A stretch of DNA of 44,503 nt from Saccoglossus kowalevskii (lineage: Eukaryota; Hemichordata; Enteropneusta; Harrimaniidae). The position numbers were made by a program, and so were the translations under genes. The notes beneath the pieces were generated by a model. It did no database searches. It was not told where the DNA came from and saw nothing but the letters and a program-made list of their open reading frames with translations. Below are positions 1-12,869 of this stretch, piece by piece; within the stretch, counting starts at the first letter, position 1; the number at the start of each line of letters is the position of its first letter. The stretch is from the NCBI RefSeq assembly GCF_000003605.2, contig NW_003139470.1:1-44503 (forward strand), written 5' to 3'.

Positions 1-135
1 CACCATCACGTTGCAGAATGACATATTTGATAATTTCGCTACCACCATTATCTTTAGGATGGTTCCAATTGAGTTTACAAGTGTGTCCACCAATGTGGCT
101 TGCATTTAGAGGACCCTCTGGTTTAGATGGTTTGT
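1..135 (-). CDS. Partial exon: FN3 domain of a titin/twitchin-like muscle protein
   Basis: Read on the minus strand from 135 to 1, this is open for 44 full codons plus a split codon at each end. The frame begins with the last two bases of a probable Asp codon (G|AC, phase 1), then Lys-Pro-Ser-Lys-Pro-Glu-Gly-Pro-Leu. It continues with Cys-Lys-Leu-Asn-Trp (residues 19-23), Pro-Lys-Asp-Asn-Gly-Gly-Ser (26-32), Ile-Ile-Lys-Tyr (34-37) and Gln-Arg-Asp-Gly (41-44). This order (PxxPxGPL, CxLxW, PxDxGGS, IxxY, xRD) is the A-to-C strand half of FN3 domains in titin, twitchin, projectin and MyBP-C. These are giant sarcomeric proteins that bind myosin and act as springs or scaffolds, often carrying a kinase domain. 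Trp23 and Tyr37 are the conserved core positions. The usual Trp-x-Pro-Pro is Trp-Asn-His-Pro here. The domain runs off the left edge, so the protein's identity within the family cannot be fixed. Other FN3 proteins are possible but fit the DGG/DNGG motif less well. Confidence 0.85.
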
Positions 136-165
136 CTGCATATGTAAACACACAATTTAGTTACT
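136..165 (-). promoter_or_regulatory. 3' splice acceptor and likely branch point of the FN3 exon
   Basis: On the minus strand the sequence just upstream of the exon reads TGTGTTTACATATGCAG followed by ACAAACC. The AG is at 137-136 and the exon starts at 135. A branch-point-like AGTAACTAA lies about 20-30 nt upstream (around 156-164). The pyrimidine tract is weak and interrupted by purines, as in many AT-rich invertebrate introns. The site is supported by the exact match between the AG and the start of the FN3 homology and by the phase 1 entry typical of these exons. Confidence 0.7.
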
Positions 166-526
166 AATCACAAACGTTCAACTTGAGATGAAGGATAACG
201 GTAACTGATTTTAGTCCAAATAAAGTACAGTTATAACCAGATGTATGTACCAAAACTGACAAAGGTTTTCCAACATGCCTTATTTTCATAAATATGGCTG
301 CCATCATTAAACAACACATGTTCCACATGAAAAACTAGGCATATGCAAAGAATGAATAGAATATTCAGTATAAATGTTCTGAAATACGACCTTAAACAAA
401 CTGATGGATATATGCACAGACAAATGGATGGATGAAAGTCTTCATTCAAACACAAACTAAATGTGGATACAAATTCAAGAAAGCTATTATCTCAATCATA
501 TTAAAAACATTAAGCTAATGATAATA
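138..526 (-). other. Unique AT-rich intron sequence between exon and array
   Basis: This is non-repetitive, AT-rich sequence with no recognisable gene. It is inferred to be the 3' end of the intron that precedes the FN3 exon on the minus strand. A 74-codon open frame on the minus strand (455-231) has no recognisable domain, a low-complexity Cys/Ile/Leu/Phe composition and no splice context, so it is not called a gene. A short ATGGATGGATG run lies at about 424-434. The switch to repeat DNA is abrupt at about 527, without visible terminal inverted repeats or a target-site duplication. Confidence 0.6.
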
Positions 527-1300
527 GTTGCCATAATTCATGTTACTGTGTGCATGAATGTGAATCTGAATAATAGCCAAGTTATACATAATATGTTGGC
601 ATAATTCATGTTACTGTGTGCATGAATGTGAATCTGGATAGTTGCCAAGTTATACATAATATGTTGTCATAATTTATGTTACTGTGTGCATGAATGTGAA
701 TCTGGATAATTGCCAAGTTATACGTAATATGTTGCCATAATTCATGTTACTGTGTTCATGAATGTGAATCTGGATAATTGCCAAGTTATACATAATATGT
801 TGCCATAACTCATGTTACTGTGTTCAGGAATGTGAATCTGGATAATTGCCAAGTTATACATAATATGTTGGCATAATTCATGTCACTGTGTGCATGAATG
901 TGAATATGGACGATTGCCAAGTTATACATAATATGTTGGCATAATTCATGTTTCTGTGTGCATGAATGTGAATCTGGATAATAGCCAAGTTATACATAAC
1001 ATGTTGGTATATTTCATGTTACTGTGTGCATGAATGTGAATCTGGATAATTGCCAATGTATACATAATATGTTGGCATATTTCATGTTACTGTGTGCATG
1101 AATGTGAATCTGGATAATTGCCAAGTTATACATAATATGTTGGCATAATTCATGTTACTGTGTGCATGAATGTGAATCTGGATAATTGCCAAGTTATACA
1201 TAATATGTTGCCATAATTCATGTTACTGTGTGCATGAATGTGAATCTGGATAATTGCCAAGTTATATATAATATGTTGGCATAATTCATGTTACTGTGTG

Positions 1301-1334
1301 CATGAATGTTAATCTGATAATAGCAAGTTATACA
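1301..1334. repeat. Half-length (34-bp) monomer
   Basis: The unit starting at 1301 (CATGAATGTTAATCTG) ends at TTATACAT and passes directly into ATGAATGTGAATCTGG of the next copy. The next unit phase therefore starts at 1335, 34 bp later instead of 68. It has also lost one base in CTGGATAA and one in AGCCAAG. The breakpoint lies at the short shared CAT/ATGA, which looks like a slippage or microhomology deletion. Confidence 0.85.
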
Positions 1335-2469
1335 TATGAATGTGAATCTGGATAATTGCCAAGTTATACATAATATGTTGGCATAATTCATGTTACTATG
1401 TTCATGAATGTGAATCTGGATAATTGCCAAGTTATACATAATATGTTGGCATATTTCATGTTACTGTGTGCATGAATGTGAATCTGGATAATTGCCAAGT
1501 TATACATAATATGTTGGCATAATTCATGTTACTGTGTTCATGAATGTGAATCTGGATAATTGCAAAGTTATACATAATATGTTGGCATATTTCATGTTAC
1601 TGTGTGCATGAATGTGAATCTGAATAATAGCCAAGTTATACATAATATGTTGGCATAATTCATGTTACTGTGTGCATGAATGTGAATATAGATAATTGCC
1701 AAGTTATACATAATATGTTGCCATAGTTCATGTTACTGTGTGCATGAATGTGAATCTGGATAATTGCCAAGTTATACATAATATGTTGGCATATTTCATG
1801 TTGCTGTGTGCATGAATGTGAATCTGAATAATAGCCAAGTTATACATAATATGTTGCCATAATTCATGTTCCTGTGTGCATGAATGTGAATCTGGATAAT
1901 TGCCAAGTTATACATAATATGTTGGCATAATTCATGTTACTCTGTACATGAATGTGAATCTGGATAATAGCCAAGTTATACATAATATGTTGCCATAATT
2001 CATGTTCCTGTGTGCATGAATGTGAATCTGGATAACTGCCAAGTTATACATAATATGTTGCCATAATTCATGTTACTGTGTGCATGAATATGAATCTGGA
2101 TAATTGCCAAGTTATACATAATATGTTGGCATAATTCATGTTTCTGTGTGCATGAATGTGAATCTGGATAACTGCCAAGTTATACATAATATGTTGCCAT
2201 AATTCATGTTACTGAGTGCATGAATATGAATCTAGATAATTGCCAAGTTATACATAATATGTTGCCATAATTCATGTTCCTGTGTGCATGAATGTGAATC
2301 TGGATAACAGCCAAGTTATACATAATATGTTGCCATAATTCATGTTCCTGTGTGCATGAATGTGAATCTGGATAACTGCCAAGTTATACATAATATGTTG
2401 CCATAATTCATGTTACTGTGTGCATGAATATGAATCTGGATAATTGCCAAGTTATACATAATATGTTGG

Positions 2470-4072
2470 CATAATTCATGTTACTGTGTGCATGAATGTG
2501 AATCTGGATAACTGCCAAGTTATACATAATATGTTGGTATAATTCATATTACTGTGTGCATGAATGTGAATCTGGAGAATTGCCAAGTTATACATAATAT
2601 TTTGGCATAATTCATGTTACTGTGTGCATGAATGTGAATCTGGATAATTGCCAAGTTATACATAATATGTTGCCATAATTCATGTTACTGTGTGCATGAA
2701 TGTGAATCTGGATAATAGCCAAGTTATACATAGTATGTTGCCATAATTCATGTTACTGTGTGCATGAATGTGAATCTGGATAATTGCCAAGTTATGCATA
2801 ATATGTTGGCATAATTCATGTTCCCCTGTGCATGAAAGTGAATCTGGATAATTGCCAAGTTATACATAATATGTTGACATAATTCATGTTACTGTGTGCA
2901 AGAATGTTAATCTAGATAACTGCCAAGTTATACATAATATGTTGCCATAATTCATGTTACTGTGTGCATGAATGTGAATCTGGATAATTGTCAAGTTATA
3001 CATAATATGTTGGCATAATTCATGTTACTGTGTGCATGAATGTGAATCTGGATAATTGCCAAGTTATACATAATATGTTGCCAAAGTTCATGTTACTGTG
3101 TGCATGAATGTGAATCTGGATAATTGCCAAGTTATACATACTTTGTTGCCATAATTCATGTTACTGTGTGCATGAATGTGAATCTGGATAATTACCAAGT
3201 TATACAGAATATGTTGCCATAATTCATGTTACTGTGTGCATGAATGTGAATCTGGATAACTGCCAAGTTATACATAATATGTTGGTATAATTCATATTAC
3301 TGTGTGCATGAATGTGAATCTGGAGAATTGCCAAGTTATACATAATATTTTGGCATAATTCATGTTACTGTGTGCATGAATGTGAATCTGGATAATTGCC
3401 AAGTTATACATAATATGTTGCCATAATTCATGTTACTGTGTGCATGAATGTGAATCTGGATAATAGCCAAGTTATACATAGTATGTTGCCATAATTCATG
3501 TTACTGTGTGCATGAATGTGAATCTGGATAATTGCCAAGTTATGCATAATATGTTGGCATAATTCATGTTCCCCTGTGCATGAAAGTGAATCTGGATAAT
3601 TGCCAAGTTATACATAATATGTTGACATAATTCATGTTACTGTGTGCAAGAATGTTAATCTAGATAACTGCCAAGTTATACATAATATGTTGCCATAATT
3701 CATGTTACTGTGTGCATGAATGTGAATCTGGATAATTGTCAAGTTATACATAATATGTTGGCATAATTCATGTTACTGTGTGCATGAATGTGAATCTGGA
3801 TAATTGCCAAGTTATACATAATATGTTGCCAAAGTTCATGTTACTGTGTGCATGAATGTGAATCTGGATAATTGCCAAGTTATACATACTTTGTTGCCAT
3901 AATTCATGTTACTGTGTGCATGAATGTGAATCTGGATAATTACCAAGTTATACAGAATATGTTGCCATAATTCATGTTACTGTGTGCATGAATGTGAATC
4001 TGGATAACTGCCAAGTTATACATAATATGTTGGTATAATTCATATTACTGTGTGCATGAATGTGAATCTGGA
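2470..4072. repeat. 11-monomer (748-bp) tandem duplication, apparently identical copies
   Basis: Diagnostic variants recur exactly 748 bp (11 x 68) apart. ATTTTGGC is at 2599 and 3347, and CATACTTTG at 3137 and 3885. The same order of TTCCCCTGTGCATGAAAGTG, TGCAAGAATGTTAATC, AATTGTCAAG, CCAAAGTTC, ATTACCAAG, CAGAATATG and GGTATAATTCATATT is seen in both copies. Reading the two copies side by side I find no difference between 2470 and 4072. The period breaks at 4073 (GGATAATT versus GGAGAATT) and before 2470 (TTGGC versus TTGCC). It is either a very recent unequal exchange or an assembly duplication. Confidence 0.9.
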
Positions 4073-4800
4073 TAATTGCCAAGTTATACATAATATGTTG
4101 ACATAATTCATGTTACTGTGTGCATGAATGTTAATCTAGATAATTGCCAAGTTATACATAATATGTTGCCATAATTCATGTTACTGTGTGCATGAATGTG
4201 AATCTGGAAAATTGCCAAGTTATACATAATATGTTGGCATAATTCATATTACTGTGTGCATGAATGTGAATCTGGATAACTGCCAAGTAATACATAATAT
4301 GTTGCCATAATTCATGTTACTGTGTGCATGAATGTGAATCTGGATAATTGCCAAGTTATACATAATATGTTGCCATAATTCATGTTACTGTGTGCATGAA
4401 TGTCAATCTGGATAATAGCCAAGTTATACATAATATGTTGCCATAATTTATGTTACTGTGTGCATGAATGTGAATCTGGATAATAGCCAAGTTATACATA
4501 ATATGTTGCCATAATTCATGTTACTGTGTGCATGAATGTGAATATGGACGATTGCCAAGTTATACATAATATGTTACCATAATTCATGTTACTGTGTGCA
4601 TGAATGTGAATATGGACGATTGCCAAGTTATACATAATATGTTGTCATAATTCATGTTACTGTGTGCATGAATGTGAATCTAGATAATAGCCAAGTTATA
4701 CATAATATGTTGCCATAATTCATGTTACTGTGTGCATGAATGTGAATCTGAATAATTGCCAAGTTATACATAATATGTTGGCATATTTCATGTCACTGTG

Positions 4801-5470
4801 TGCATGAATGTGAATCTGGATAATAGCCAAGTTATACATAGTATGTTGCCATAATTCATGTTACTGTGTGCATGAATGTGAATCTGGATAATTGCCAAGT
4901 TATGCATAATATGTTGGCATAATTCATGTTCCCCTGTGCATGAAAGTGAATCTGGATAATTGCCAAGTTATACATAATATGTTGACATAATTCATGTTAC
5001 TGTGTGCAAGAATGTTAATCTAGATAATTGCCAAGTTATACATAATATGTTGCCATAATTCATGTTACTGTGTGCATGAATGTGAATCTGGATAATTGTC
5101 AAGTTATACATAATATGTTGGCATAATTCATGTTACTGTGTGCATGAATGTGAATCTGGATAATTGCCAAGTTATACATAATATGTTGCCAAAGTTCATG
5201 TTACTGTGTGCATGAATGTGAATCTGGATAATTGCCAAGTTATACATACTTTGTTGCCATAATTCATGTTACTGTGTGCATGAATGTGAATCTGGATAAT
5301 TACCAAGTTATACAGAATATGTTGCCATAATTCATGTTACTGTGTGCATGAATGTGAATCTGGATAACTGCCAAGTTATACATAATATGTTGGTATAATT
5401 CATATTACTGTGTGCATGAATGTGAATCTGGAGAATTGCCAAGTTATACATAATATTTTGGCATAATTCA
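4801..5470. repeat. Third copy of the 748-bp variant block
   Basis: The ordered variants of the 2470-4072 duplication reappear here. CATACTTTG is at 5245, 20 monomers (1360 bp) after 3885. ATTTTGGC is at 5455, 31 monomers (2108 bp) after 3347. It differs from the first two copies by at least one change (TAGATAATTG for TAGATAACTG), so it separated earlier than the 2470-4072 pair. More diverged relatives occur around 7990-8520 and 13920-14550. Confidence 0.85.
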
Positions 5471-6589
5471 TGTTACTGTGTGCATGAATGTGAATCTGGA
5501 TAATTGCCAAGTTATACATAATATGTTGCCATAATTCATGTTACTGTGTGCATGAATGTCAATCTGGATAATAGCCAAGTTATACATAATATGTTGCCAT
5601 AATTTATGTTACTGTGTGCATGAATGTGAATCTGGATAATAGCCAAGTTATACATAATATGTTGCCATAATTCATGTTACTGTGTGCATGAATGTGAATC
5701 TGAATAATTGCCAAGTTATACATAATATGTTGGCATATTTCATGTCACTGTGTGCATAAATGTGAATCTGGATAATTGCCAAGTTATGCATAATATGTTG
5801 GCATAATTCATGTTCCCCTGTGCATGAAAGTGAATCTGGATAATTGCCAAGTTATACATAATATGTTGGCATAATTCATGTCACTGTGCATGAATGTGAA
5901 TCTGGATAATTGCCAAGTTATACATAATATGTTGACATAATTCATGTTACTGTGTGCATGAATGTTAATCTAGATAATTGCCAAGTTATACATAATATGT
6001 TGCCATAATTCATGTTACTGTGTGCATGAATGTGAATCTGGATAATTGCCAAGTTATACATAATATGTTGGCATAATTCATGTTACTGTGTGCATGAATG
6101 TTAATCTGGATAATTACCAAGTTATACATAATATGTTGCCATAGTTCATGTTACTGTGTGCATGAATGTTAATCTGAATAATTGCCAAGTTATACATAAT
6201 ATGTTGTCATAATTCATATTACTGTGTGCATGAATGTGAATCTGGATAACTGCCAAGTTATACATATTATGTTGGCATAATTCATATTACTGTGTGCATG
6301 AATGTGAATCTGGAGAATTGCCAAGTTATACATAATATGTTGGCATAATTCATGTTACTGTGTGCATGAATGTGAATCTGGATAATTGCCAAGTTATACA
6401 TAATATGTTGCCATAGTTCATGTTACTGTGTGCATGAATGTGAATCTGGATAATTGCCAAGTTATACATAATATGTTGCCATAATTCATTTTACTGTGTG
6501 CATGAATGTGAATCTGGATAATTGCCAAGTTATACAGAATATGTTGCCATAATTCATGTTACTGTGTGCATGAATGTGAATCTGAATAA

Positions 6590-8000
6590 TTGCCAAGTTA
6601 TACATAATATGTTGTCATAATTCATATTACTGTGTGCATGAATGTGAATCTGGATAACTGCCAAGTTATACATAATATGTTGGTATAATTCATATTACTG
6701 TGTGCATGAATGTGAATCTGGAGAATTTTCAAGTTATGCATAATATGTTGCCATAATTCATGTTACTGTGTGCATGAATGTGAATCTGGAGAATTGCCAA
6801 GTTATACATAATATGTTGCCATAATTCATGTTACTGTGTGCATGAATGTGAATCTGAATAATTGCCAAGTTATACATAATATGTTGTCATAATTCATGTT
6901 CCTGTGTGCATGAATGTGAATCTGGTTAATTGCCAAGTTATACATAATATGTTGACATAATTCATGTTACTGTGTGCATGAATGTAAATCTGGATAATAG
7001 CCAAGTTATTCATAATATGTTGCCATAATTTATGTTACTGTGTGCATGAATGTGAATCTGGATAATTGCCAATTTATACATTATATGTTGCCATAATTTA
7101 TGTTACTGTGTGCATGAATGTGAATCTGGATAATAGCCAAGTTATGCATAATATGTTGGCATAATTCATGTTACTGCGTGCATGAATGTGAATCTGGATA
7201 ATTGCCAAGTTATACATAATATGTTGGCATAATTCATATTACTGTGTGCATGAATGTGAATCTGGATAACTGCCAAGTTATACATAATATGTTGCCATAA
7301 TTCATGTTACTGTGTGCATGAATGTGAATCTGGATAATTGCCAAGTTATACATAATATGTTGCCATAATTCATGTTACTGTGTGCATGAATGTCAATCTG
7401 GATAATAGCCAAGTTATACATAATATGTTGCCATAATTTATGTTACTGTGTGCATGAATGTGATTCTGGATAATAGCCAAGTTATACATAATATGTTGCC
7501 ATAATTCATGTTACTGTGTGCATGAATGTGAATATGGACGATTGCCAAGTTATACATAATATGTTGCCATAATTCATGTTACTGTGTGCATGAATGTGAA
7601 TATGGACGATTGCCAAGTTATACATAATATGTTGTCATAATTCATGTTACTGTGTGCATGAATGTGAATCTGGATAATAGCCAAGTTATACATAATATGT
7701 TGTCATAATTCATGTTACCGTGTGCATGAATGTGAATCTGAATAATTGCCAAGTTATACATAATATGTTGGCATATTTCATGTCACTGTGTGCATAAATG
7801 TGAATCTGGATAATAGCCAAGTTATACATAGTATGTTGCCATAATTCATGTTACTGTGTGCATGAATGTGAATCTGGATAATTGCCAAGTTATACATAAT
7901 ATGTTGCCATAATTCATGTTACTGTGTGCATGAATGTGAATCTGGATAATTGTCAAGTTATACATAATATGTTGGCATATTTCATGTCACTGTGTGCATG
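6590..8000. repeat. Segment shared with 10800-12060 (offset about 62 monomers)
   Basis: The rare string GAGAATTTTC occurs at 6721 and 10935, and TCTGGTTAATTG at 6921 and 11135. Both offsets are 4214 bp, which is 62 monomers minus 2 bp. The paired CpG-containing variant TATGGACGATTG follows in both segments (about 7533 and 11679), at an offset one monomer shorter. This indicates a segmental copy that later lost a unit. The 2-bp shortfall matches CACTGTGCATG in place of CACTGTGTGCATG at about 10098. Confidence 0.8.
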
Positions 8001-8520
8001 AATGTGAATCTGGATAATTGCCAAGTTATACATAATATGTTGACATAATTCATGTTACTGTGTGCAAGAATGTGAATCTGGATAATTGCCAAGTTATACA
8101 TAATATGTTGCCATAATTCATGTTACTGTGTGCATGAATGTGAATCTGGATAATTGTCAAGTTATACATAATATGTTGGCATAATTCATGTTACTGTGTG
8201 CATGAATGTGAATCTGGATAATTGCCAAGTTATACATAATATGTTGCCATAGTTCATGTTACTGTGTGCATGAATGTGAATCTGGATAATTGCCAAGTTA
8301 TACATACTTTGTTGCCATAATTCATGTTACTGTGTGCATGAATGTGAATCTGGATAATTGCCAAGTTATACAGAATATGTTGCCATAATTCATGTTACTG
8401 TGTGCATGAATGTGAATCTGGATAACTGCCAAGTTATACATAATATGTTGGTATAATTCATATTACTGTGTGCATGAATGTGAATCTGGAGAATTGCCAA
8501 GTTATACATAATATTTTGGC
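7990..8520. repeat. Diverged copy of the 11-monomer block
   Basis: TGCAAGAATG, AATTGTCAAG, CATACTTTG (8303), CAGAATATG, GGTATAATTCATATT, GGAGAATTG and ATTTTGGC (8513) occur in the same order as at 2470-4072. CATACTTTG is 3058 bp from the 5245 copy, which is 45 monomers minus 2 bp. Some diagnostic bases have reverted to the common state (CCATAGTTC instead of CCAAAGTTC), so this is an older relative. Confidence 0.75.
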
Positions 8521-9600
8521 ATAATTCATGTTACTGTGTGCATGAATGTGAATCTGGATAATTGCCAAGTTATACATAATATGTTGCCATAGTTCATGTT
8601 ACTGTGTGCATGAATGTGAATCTGGATAATTGCCAAGTTATGCATAATATGTTGCCATAATTCATGTTACTGTGTGCATGAATGTGAATCTGGATAATTG
8701 CCAAGTTATACAGAATATGTTGCCATAATTCATGTCACTATGTACATGAATGTGAATCTGGATAATAGCCAAGTTATACATAATATGTTGCCATAATTCA
8801 TGTTACTGTGTGCATGAATGTGAATCTGGATAATTGCCAAGTTATGCATAATATGTTGGCATAATTCATGTTCCCCTGTGCATGAATGTGAATCTGGATA
8901 ATTGCCAAGTTAAACATAATATATTGACATAATTCATGTTACTGTGTGCATGAATGTAAATCTGGATAATAGCCAAGTTATACATAATATGTTGCCATAA
9001 TTTATGTTACTGTGTGCATGAATGTGAATCTGGATAATTGCCAAGTTATACATAATATTTTGGCATAATTCATGTTACTGTGTGCATGAATGTGAATCTG
9101 GATAATTGCCAAGTTATACATAATATGTTGCCATAGTTCATGTTACTGTGTGCATGAATGTGAATCTGGATAATTGCCAAGTTATGCATAATATGTTGCC
9201 ATAATTCATGTTACTGTGTGCATGAATGTGAATCTGGATAATTGCCAAGTTATACAGAATATGTTGCCATAATTCATGTCACTATGTGCATGAATGTGAA
9301 TCTGGATAATAGCCAAGTTATACATAATATGTTGCCATAATTCATGTTACTGTGTGCATGAATGTGAATCTGGATAATTGCCAAGTTATGCATAATATGT
9401 TGGCATAATTCATGTTCCCCTGTGCATGAATGTGAATCTGGATAATTGCCAAGTTATACATAATATATTGACATAATTCATGTTACTGTGTGCATGAATG
9501 TAAATCTGGATAATAGCCAAGTTATACATAATATGTTGCCATAATTTATGTTACTGTGTGCATGAATGTGAATCTGGATAATTGCCAAGTTATACATAAT
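8513..9600. repeat. 8-monomer (544-bp) tandem duplication
   Basis: ATTTTGGC at 8513 recurs at 9057, exactly 544 bp (8 x 68) later. The following order is the same in both: CCATAGTTC, TTATGCATAATATGTTGCC, CAGAATATG, GTCACTATGT, AATAGCC, TTCCCCTGTGCATGAATG, ATATATTGAC and AATGTAAATC. The copies differ at a few sites (TGTACATG versus TGTGCATG, TTAAACATAAT versus TTATACATAAT). Confidence 0.85.
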
Positions 9601-12600
9601 ATGTTGGCATAATTCATATTACTGTGTGCATGAATGTGAATCTGGATAACTGCCAAGTCATACATAATAAGTTGCCATAATTCATGTTACTGTGTGCATG
9701 AATGTCAATCTCGATAATAGCCATGTTATACATAATATGTTGCCATAATTTATGTTACTGTGTGCATGAATGTGAATCTGGATAATAGCCAAGTTATACA
9801 TAATATGTTGCCATAATTCACGTTAGTGTGTGCATGAATGTGAATATGGAAGATTGCCAAGTTATACATAATATGTTGCCATAATTCATGTTACTGTGTG
9901 CATGAATGTGAATATGGACGATTGCCAAGTTATACATAATATGTTGTCATAATTCATGTTACTGTGTGCATGAATGTGAATCTGGATAATAGCCAAGTTA
10001 TACATAATATGTTGCCATAATTCATATTACTGTGTGCATGAATGTGAATCTGAATAATTGCCAAGTTATACATAATATGTTGGCATAATTCATGTCACTG
10101 TGCATGAATGTGAATCTGGATAATTGCCAAGTTATACATAATATGTTGACATAATTCATGTTACTGTGTGCATGAATGTTAATCTAGATAATTGCCAAGT
10201 TATACATAATATGTTGCCATAATTCATGTTACTGTGTGCATGAATGTGAATCTGGATAATTGCCAAGTTATACATAATATGTTGGCATAATTCATGTTAC
10301 TGTGTGCATGAATGTTAATCTGGATAATTGCCATGTTATACATAATATGTTGGCATAATTCATGTTACTGTGTGCATGAATGTGAATCTGGATAATTGCC
10401 AAGTTATACATAATATGTTGCCATAATTTATGTTACTGTGTGCATGAATGTGAATCTGGATAATTGCCAATTTATACATTATATGTTGCCATAATTTATG
10501 TTACTGTGTGCATGAATGTGAATCTGGATAATAGCCAAGTTATACATAATATGTTGGCATAATTCATGTTACTGCGCGCATGAATGTGAATCTGGATAAT
10601 TGCCAAGTTATACATAATATGTTGGCATAATTCATATTACTGTGTGCATGAATGTGAATCTGGATAACTGCCAAGTTATACATAATATGTTGCCATAATT
10701 CATGTTACTGTGTGCATGAATGTGAATCTGAATAATTGCCAAGTTATACATAATATGTTGTCATAATTCATATTACTGTGTGCATGAATGTGAATCTGAA
10801 TAATTGCCAAGTTATACATAATATGTTGTCATAATTCATATTACTGTGTGCATGAATGTGAATCTGGATAACTGCCAAGTTATACATAATATGTTGGTAT
10901 AATTCATATTACTGTGTGCATGAATGTGAATCTGGAGAATTTTCAAGTTATGCATAATATGTTGCCATGATTCATGTTACTGTGTGCATGAATGTGAATC
11001 TGGAGAATTGCCAAGTTATACATAATATGTTGCCATAATTCATGTTACTGTGTGCATGAATGTGAATCTGAATAATTGCCAAGTTATACATAATATGTTG
11101 TCATAATTCATGTTCCTGTGTGCATGAATGTGAATCTGGTTAATTGCCAAGTTAAACATAATATGTTGACATAATTCATGTTACTGTGTGCATGAATGTA
11201 AATCTGGATAATAGCCAAGTTATACATTATATGTTGCCATAATTTATGTTACTGTGTGCATGAATGTGAATCTGGATAATAGCCAAGTTATACATAATAT
11301 GTTGGCATAATTCATGTTACTGCGTGCATGAATGTGAATCTGGATAATTGCCAAGTTATACATAATATGTTGGCATAATTCATATTACTGTGTGCATGAA
11401 TGTGAATCTGGATAACTGCCAAGTTATACATAATATGTTGCCATAATTCATGTTACTGTGTGCATGAATGTGAATCTGGATAATTGCCAAGTTATACATA
11501 ATATGTTGCCATAATTCATGTTACTGTGTGCATGAATGTCAATCTGGATTATAGCCAAGTTATACATAATATGTTGCCATAATTTATGTTACTGTGTGCA
11601 TGAATGTGAATCTGGATAATAGCCAAGTTATACATAATATGTTGCCATAATTCATGTTACTGTGTGCATGAATGTGAATATGGACGATTGCCAAGTTATA
11701 CATAATATGTTGCCATAATTCATGTTACTGTGTGCATGAATGTGAATATGGACGATTGCCAAGTTATACATAATATGTTGTCATAATTCATGTTACTGTG
11801 TGCATGAATGTGAATCTGGATAATAGCCAAGTTATAAATAATATGTTGCCATAATTCATGTTACTGTGTGCATGAATGTGAATCTGAATAATTGCCAAGT
11901 TATACATAATATGTTGGCATATTTCATGTCACTGTGTGCATGAATGTGAATCTGGATAATAGCCAAGTTATACATAGTATGTTGCCATAATTCATGTTAC
12001 TGTGTGCATGAATGTGAATCTGGATAATTGCCAAGTTATGCATAATATGTTGGCATAATTCATGTTACTGTGTGCATGAAAGTGAATCTGGATAATTGCC
12101 AAGTTATACATAATATGTTGACATAATTCATGTTACTGTGTGCATGAATGTTAATCTAGATAATTGCCAAGTTATACATAACATGTTGCCATAATTCATA
12201 TTACTGTGTGCATGAATGTGAATCTGAATAATTGCCAAGTTATACATAATATGTTGGCATAATTCATGTCACTGTGCATGAATGTGAATCTGGATAATTG
12301 CCAAGTTATACATAATATGTTGACATAATTCATGTTACTGTGTGCATGAATGTTAATCTAAATAATTGCCAAGTTATACATAATATGTTGCCATAATTCA
12401 TGTTACTGTGTGCATGAATGTGAATCTGAATAATTGCCTAGTTATACATAATATGTTGGCATAATTCATGTTACTGTGTGCATGAATGTTAATCTGGATA
12501 ATTGCCAAGTTATACATAATATGTTGCCATAGTTCATGTTACTGTGTGCATGAATGTGAATCTGAATAATTGCCTAGTTATACATAATATGTTGGCATAA

Positions 12601-12869
12601 TTCATGTTACTGTGTGCATGAATGTTAATCTGGATAATTGCCATGTTATACATAATATGTTGGCATAATTCATGTTACTGTGTGCATGAATGTGAATCTG
12701 GATAATTGCCAAGTTATACATAATATGTTGCCATAATTTATGTTACTGTGTGCATGAATGTGAATCTGGATAATTGCCAAGTTATACATAATATGTTGGC
12801 ATAATTCATATTACTGTGTGCATGAATGTGAATCTGGATAACTGCCAAGTTATACATAATAAGTTGCCA

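Noticed and set aside
231-455. 74-codon open frame on the minus strand in unique sequence
   Set aside because: There is no recognisable domain, the composition is low-complexity Cys/Ile/Leu/Phe, and it lies in what reads as the 3' part of an intron just upstream of a good acceptor. Its length is expected by chance in AT-rich DNA.
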